DNA of 64,000 nucleotides. Origin: Lateolabrax maculatus. Lineage: Eukaryota > Chordata > Actinopteri > Acropomatiformes > Lateolabracidae. A model generated the notes under the pieces. The model saw only the letters and a list, made by a program, of their open reading frames with translations, did no database searches and had not been told where the DNA came from. The stretch lies in NCBI GenBank assembly GCA_031216445.1, contig CM062210.1, positions 13,093,501 to 13,157,500 of the forward strand, read 5' to 3'. Of this stretch, positions 59,636 through 64,000 are shown in pieces (the stretch's first letter is position 1; each line of letters opens with the position of its first letter). The translations under genes and the position numbers were made by a program.

Positions 59636-59674
59636 TGACGTGAGCGGGGCGACGTGAGCGGCGCGCTGACGTCG
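59636..59674. promoter_or_regulatory. dap: Cluster of CRE/ATF-like sites in the dap promoter
   Basis: Within 40 bases are TGACGTGA (59636-59643), CGACGTGA (59650-59657) and TGACGTCG (59667-59674), the last matching seven of eight bases of a consensus CRE. They lie 175-215 bases upstream of the dap ATG in a CpG-rich stretch (about 59460-59710), the likely promoter. Confidence 0.5.
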
Positions 59675-60084
59675 CGTCGCGACGCAGCCGCCGTGCGTGG
59701 CGCGATCTGAACACGTGTGCGTGAGCTGATTAATGATTTCTGGACCCCTGGTGTTATCTCTGTACGTCAATAAAAACATTAAAACTATTTTTTTTTTTTT
59801 TTTAATTTTATCTGAAAGTGTGATAGTTATTGGCAAAATATTTTTATATTTTTCTAATTCTTAATAAAAGAAAAATCTCTTGTCTTGTTCCCCTCTACTC
59901 AAAACATTTTACCACTTACCTGTATAAATAATAAAAATAAAAATAAACCATGAATGCCTGTGTGTCCCCCATGGAGCTTCCAACAAAGCCTTCATCATTA
60001 AAGTGCTTTGTGGCACAAAACGACGCTAGTACTCTAGTACTTTAAATGATTATATTTATGCATACCCTTATTACCTTATTACCA

Positions 60085-60210
60085 TACCTTACTACTTGTC
60101 TGTACTTGTCTGTACTTGTTACGCACCAATACACCACAGCAAATTCCTTGTATGTGAAAACCTACTTGGCAATAAACCCGATTCCGATTTATTTATTTAT
60201 TTATTTATAT
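60085..60210 (+). mobile_element. LINE-like 3' tail remnant with (TTTA)n end
   Basis: The segment reads AAATTCCTTGTATGTGAAAA, CCTACTTGGCAATAAACC and GATTCCGATT, then (TTTA)n. From memory this resembles the 3' end of an abundant teleost non-LTR retrotransposon whose copies usually end in (GATTCT)n. Only the tail is present; there is no open frame. Confidence 0.55.
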
Positions 60211-61028
60211 TAGATTAAACTGAGCTCACGAGCAAATGTGTGATAAAGATCACGCAAACGTTAATTGTCGGAATAAATATTGTTGCCCTGCGATCCATAA
60301 ATGAGCCGTACATCACTTGAGTGCACGGATTGCACAAGCTGAGAGACACCTGCCCGAGGGGCCTTGCAGCCGTGCACCTGCACGGCCTCGAAAAGCTGAA
60401 GCGAAGACTGAGACCTCTTCCAATAAAGCAGCGGCAGGATGAGCAATAAAAAGCCAAAAAGAGACAAATGCACAGAGAGAGAGAGAGAGAGAGAGAGGAA
60501 GAGAAAACCACATGAGGTGTGTGAGCTGCGGGGCTGACCTCTGTGGCCACCCACTCTCTGTTTTCACACCGCAGGTCCACAGTGGTTCATTAATTGGCCG
60601 ATGTGACAGTGTCCTTGGGCAGAGCTGAGAATCGCAGTCAAAGCCTGGCGGTGTGAGGTAGTACCAGAAGAGAATGAATTAAAAATGAATCTGCAGGATC
60701 ATGGTTTCAAGTTATGCATCTGCCTCTGCTTCTATTCATGCGCCACAATATAGTGCGCATGGTACGTGCAGAGTAGCCTCCTGCAAAATATGGCCAACAG
60801 GTATCTGTGTATGCGACGCAGTGTGTGTGTGTGGAGGGGGGGGGGCAGCTTGTGCAACGTACTTACATTTGCATGTGTGGTCATGTAACGGCGGTGTGTG
60901 TGTGTGTGTGTGTGTGGTCACAGCGATGCGTGCAGGCCAATCTTCAACTCTGCACTGTAATGGCATAATTGCAGTGTGAAGTGGCAGCTGCGTTCTTTGC
61001 TCAGACCATCATGTTCACTGCACACACA

Positions 61029-61065
<37 letters not shown>

Positions 61066-61871
61066 CACTAACACAATTTAATTGAGTGCATTTGAATTAT
61101 TCATTGAAATACAGGAGACAAATATTAAAAATACAGATGCAATCAGATAATTTCACTTTAACCTAAAGGTTTTACTGTGCACCCAAACACACACACACAC
61201 ACACAATGCTGATGAGCAATGGGCCTTGGCACTGGAGAGGTGGTCCCAGCATCACATTTGTCCTCAAAGTGCAAGAATCTGTTGCCAGGGACATTAGTGT
61301 CCCAGAGGAGGGTGTTGACAGCCAATCAAAAGGCCGAGAGTTCAGTCGCAGGTCAGGATGCAATCTGCTAATAAAAGGATGAATTGTGATGTCTGATTAA
61401 TATGTTTGGACTTTGTTAACTCTTATTTAACAAGACAAGTTCATTAAGATGTCATACTGATGGGGTATATTTTTGGTGCAGACAGAGGACTGTTCAAAAT
61501 CACAGCAACAGACTTGTTATATTCTTATTTTTAGTTTTATTTTGACATTAAGCCTAAGTGGCCACTGTTGTAGCAGCCTGGGCTTCAGTCTTTTCTGAGG
61601 TGTCCCACACATGTAAATCTGATCTGCCTGATGATGTCTGAACCTCAAAGAAAGAAATGAATGATTTGAACCCTTATTTATTGATTTTTTAAAATGCAAG
61701 CACAATATACTTTTTAAAGACTTTCTTTATTTTTTAAAATCCTATTTTATGGGTTTCCTCAAACTCATAAGACAGGACTTTGTAGTTTTACTTACCTGCA
61801 GTACAATTTGCAAGAGGCAATTTATAACTGGTGATGCTTCAGCAGTGATTAGATGATATGAAAACCTTAAT

Positions 61872-62110
61872 TAAAGGGGTACTCCAGTGATTTAGCTGTA
61901 TACTTCCATAAAGTTGTGGGACTTGTGATATATTTTTTTGAGAATGGGCAAAATAATTGTAGCAGAGGCCAAGATATCCTGACTTTTAGTCTCTAAATGA
62001 GTCATGATCCTTCCCATGATGCAACTTGACAGCATTTTTTATTAGACAAACAAAATGAGTTATTGGAAAAAAGATATTATTTTTAACACCGCGATATTGA
62101 TCTCTGTACT
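61872..62110 (+). repeat. Probable teleost dispersed repeat
   Basis: TTAAAGGGGTACTCCAGTGA, TTAGCTGTATACTTCCATAA, AATAATTGTAGCAGAGGCCA and ATGATGCAACTTGACAGC form a series I recall from dispersed copies in fish genomes. It ends in AT-rich sequence near a short GTGTGTGTG run. Confidence 0.45.
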
Positions 62111-63190
62111 CACACATCCGTGCATGAGGGTGTGTGTGTGCACATGTGGCCACTAGATGGAAGAATGCAGCTTCACTACATGACTGAAGCCTCTCCAGTT
62201 GTGCATGTGGGAGTTTGTGCCCTGCAAGATTCATCTCAGCTGTCACTCCAGCAAAGCTCGGCCTGTGAAGTCCCAGAAAAATTGAACAGTCACTGATAGA
62301 AACTGCACAACTCCGACAAATACGGAGCTCCCCACCCAGCTCATTTTTTCCTCCCTCTCACACTTTCTGTTTTGTGTTCCTCTCCCGTTTTTCTGTTCCT
62401 CACCGTTTTCTCTCCCTGATGTGCAGGCACACATGCAAGACTGAGAGAGAGGGAGAGCATTCATTACTCAGGGTGAAAATACATGGCGCACATTCTCTGC
62501 CATAGGTGAAATCCTCTTCGGAAGTCAGTGATCTCAACACCTGCCCATGGCTGATATGGTTGTGTGTGTGTGTGTGTGTGCGTGTGTGTGTGCGTGTGAA
62601 TTGCCTGGGCCTTTGAGAGGAGCACTCTCGGTGACGGCTTACAGAGAGACAGAATGAGGACGTCACAGGTGAGTGAATTTGCTCAAACTGACAGGTGTAC
62701 ACACACACACACACACACACAGACACACACACACACAGACACACATCCTTTCTCTCACACACATGCAATCATGCCTCTGAGACATACATTCTCTACGTTT
62801 CTCTCTCTTTCTCTCTCTCTCTCACACACACACATACACACACATACACACACACACACACACACACTGATAAAGCTAGGTGGGAGCCAGCTGGGTCCTC
62901 TGCAGCAACACCATCCCACATGAATAACCAAGGCTTCTTCTCTGCAGCATTGACTATTCAATACCTGACAGGACACCTTCTGGTGTGCATGTGCGTGTGC
63001 GCATGTGACAGAAAACCATCCACATATGAGCGTGCCTTTAATTGCATGTGTCCATGTCAGTCATAGTCGAAGTGAACCAGGGTGGAAAGTGAAGAGAAGA
63101 AACAGAGAGAAGAAGCGGTGCAACAAGCCGATTGATTAGCAATAATGTAACGCTGTGTTGATCACCATTGGTTTACTCCCTTTGCTCCAG

Positions 63191-63333
63191 TGCTGCTCTA
63201 CAAGGAGTGTTGGGTCAAGTTCAATTAGGACAGAAGTACATCTAGAGCTGGATTTGCTCACAAGCACCGAGAAAAGTCAGATAAGCATTATGAAGGCAGT
63301 GTTCCAGCTGCCTCAAGACTTGGTGCACCCGAG
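63191..63333 (+). other. Orphan exon-like segment
   Basis: A 143-nt segment has a strong acceptor (CTCCCTTTGCTCCAG|TGC) and a strong donor (CCGAG|GTAAGC), and is open in one frame (SSIRTEVHLELDLLTSTEKS, then IMKAVFQLPQDLVHPR). I do not recognise the product. It could be a non-coding or 5'-UTR exon of a gene further right. Confidence 0.25.
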
Positions 63334-63627
63334 GTAAGCATAATTTTAATGGCACCACAGAGACATCTGAGTGCAAAATACTCAATCATCTCGGTATGGT
63401 TTTAGTGTTATTGATGGATTCTGTTCAGCATGGTGAAAGGTGCCCTGGTTGTGCTTTGTTCTGCATACTGGATCGAATTCAGTGACTGCTGTGTCAATAA
63501 AGTAAAAAGCGTCTTTTTAAAAACCTCTTCCTGTGCGCAGGTTCATGTTGAGGCAGGTCCAGCGACGGTCAGGAGTTCACAGATCTGTTCAAACAGTTGC
63601 TGTCTAACATTTAGTTTGATTTTTTTT

Positions 63628-63885
63628 AGGCAAGCTGGCCGCACGGCTCTAGGGATGGAAACGTCGGTCTGTCGGTTGATCAGTCCACTGAAACATCCCA
63701 ACAACTATTAGAAGAATAACCATGAAATTTTCTTCTCTAAGGGGAAATTGTCATAAGTGTAATGAGCTCAAAATTGTATTTTGTCCAGTGCTGATTTAAA
63801 TCCAAATACCTGCAAAACTAACGAGATTCCCAACAGCCTCCGATGTGTTTGGTGCTTAATAGCAAATGTTAGCCTGCGAAGACGG
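63628..63885 (+). repeat. Common teleost dispersed repeat
   Basis: It begins AGGCAAGCTGGCCGCACGGC, TCTAGGGATGGAAACGTCGG, then CAACAACTATTAG and CCATGAAATTTTC, and continues to TTAATAGCAAATGTTAGC. This series is, from memory, one of the most frequent fish dispersed repeats. The copy is diverged and may continue past 63885. Confidence 0.65.
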
Positions 63886-64000
63886 TGACGTTTTCTGCTC
63901 TGAGGTTTTCCATCACTACTGATTTTCTCTGGCTGTTTTCTGCTGTATTAATAATAATTAGTACCCTGGGAAAGAATTCTTGGCAGGGATCAAATTGAAA

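Larger units (their letters stand above)
59720..64000. other. DNA upstream of dap, no recognised gene
   Basis: In human the next gene beyond DAP is CTNND2; I found no exon of it here. The stretch holds a LINE-tail-like element, at least two other dispersed repeats, many (CA/TG)n runs (60893-60915, 61036-61063, 62560-62598, 62700-62741, 62823-62868) and an exon-like orphan at 63191-63333. Confidence 0.6.

Noticed and set aside
60652..60663. let-7-like TGAGGTAGTA
   Set aside because: Only the first ten bases match. The rest of the mature sequence and a complementary arm capable of a precursor hairpin are missing nearby.
61172..61380. Unique-looking block between CA repeats
   Set aside because: It has no convincing splice sites and only a 63-codon minus-strand frame without recognisable content.
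1..64000. Search for a bacterial-type or mobile defence system, CRISPR array or viral genes
   Set aside because: All long coherent coding content is vertebrate multi-exon genes. Direct repeats are microsatellites or minisatellites without spacer structure, and no reverse transcriptase, transposase or viral domain was readable.

Overview
The window is from a ray-finned fish, most likely a spiny-rayed teleost. Genes are split into short exons with GT..AG introns, the DNA is dense in (CA/TG)n microsatellites, and several degraded interspersed repeats resemble families common in teleost genomes. No bacterial, plasmid, CRISPR or phage content was seen. Every gene model below was built by hand from exon translations, splice sites and phase. 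Every junction keeps frame.

Layout. (1) 1-1100, minus strand: first coding exon (891-914) and part of intron 1 of mtmr6; the rest lies off the left edge. (2) 2346-13847, plus: complete nup58 (nupl1), 14 coding exons, 598 residues, facing away from mtmr6 across about 1.4 kb. (3) 16627-20222, plus: complete ropn1l, 5 coding exons, 215 residues, with an RFX X-box-like site upstream. (4) 20.3-28.3 kb: gene-free DNA. (5) 28952-42348, plus: complete ankrd33b, 6 exons, 521 residues, with a CpG-rich first exon and a 9.5-kb first intron. (6) 48941-59462, minus: complete dap, 4 exons, 106 residues, converging on ankrd33b. (7) 59.7-64 kb: no recognised gene; LINE-tail-like and other repeats and one exon-like orphan.

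The genes do not form a pathway. They are two conserved neighbourhoods joined: mtmr6-nup58 (human 13q12) and ropn1l-ankrd33b-dap (human 5p15.2), each in the human order and orientation. Products: a phosphoinositide phosphatase, a central-channel nucleoporin, a sperm-flagellum/radial-spoke RIIa protein, an ankyrin-repeat protein and an mTOR-regulated autophagy modulator.

I did not find a new defence or mobile system. The points most worth a second look are: a possible 69-nt cassette exon and an intron-retention 3' end in nup58; UG or CA repeats sitting directly on splice sites of dap and ropn1l; a 69-codon upstream ORF ending in TAG directly before, and in frame with, the ankrd33b ATG; a three-half-site nuclear-receptor element in dap intron 1; two perfect hairpins; and the junction of the two synteny blocks.
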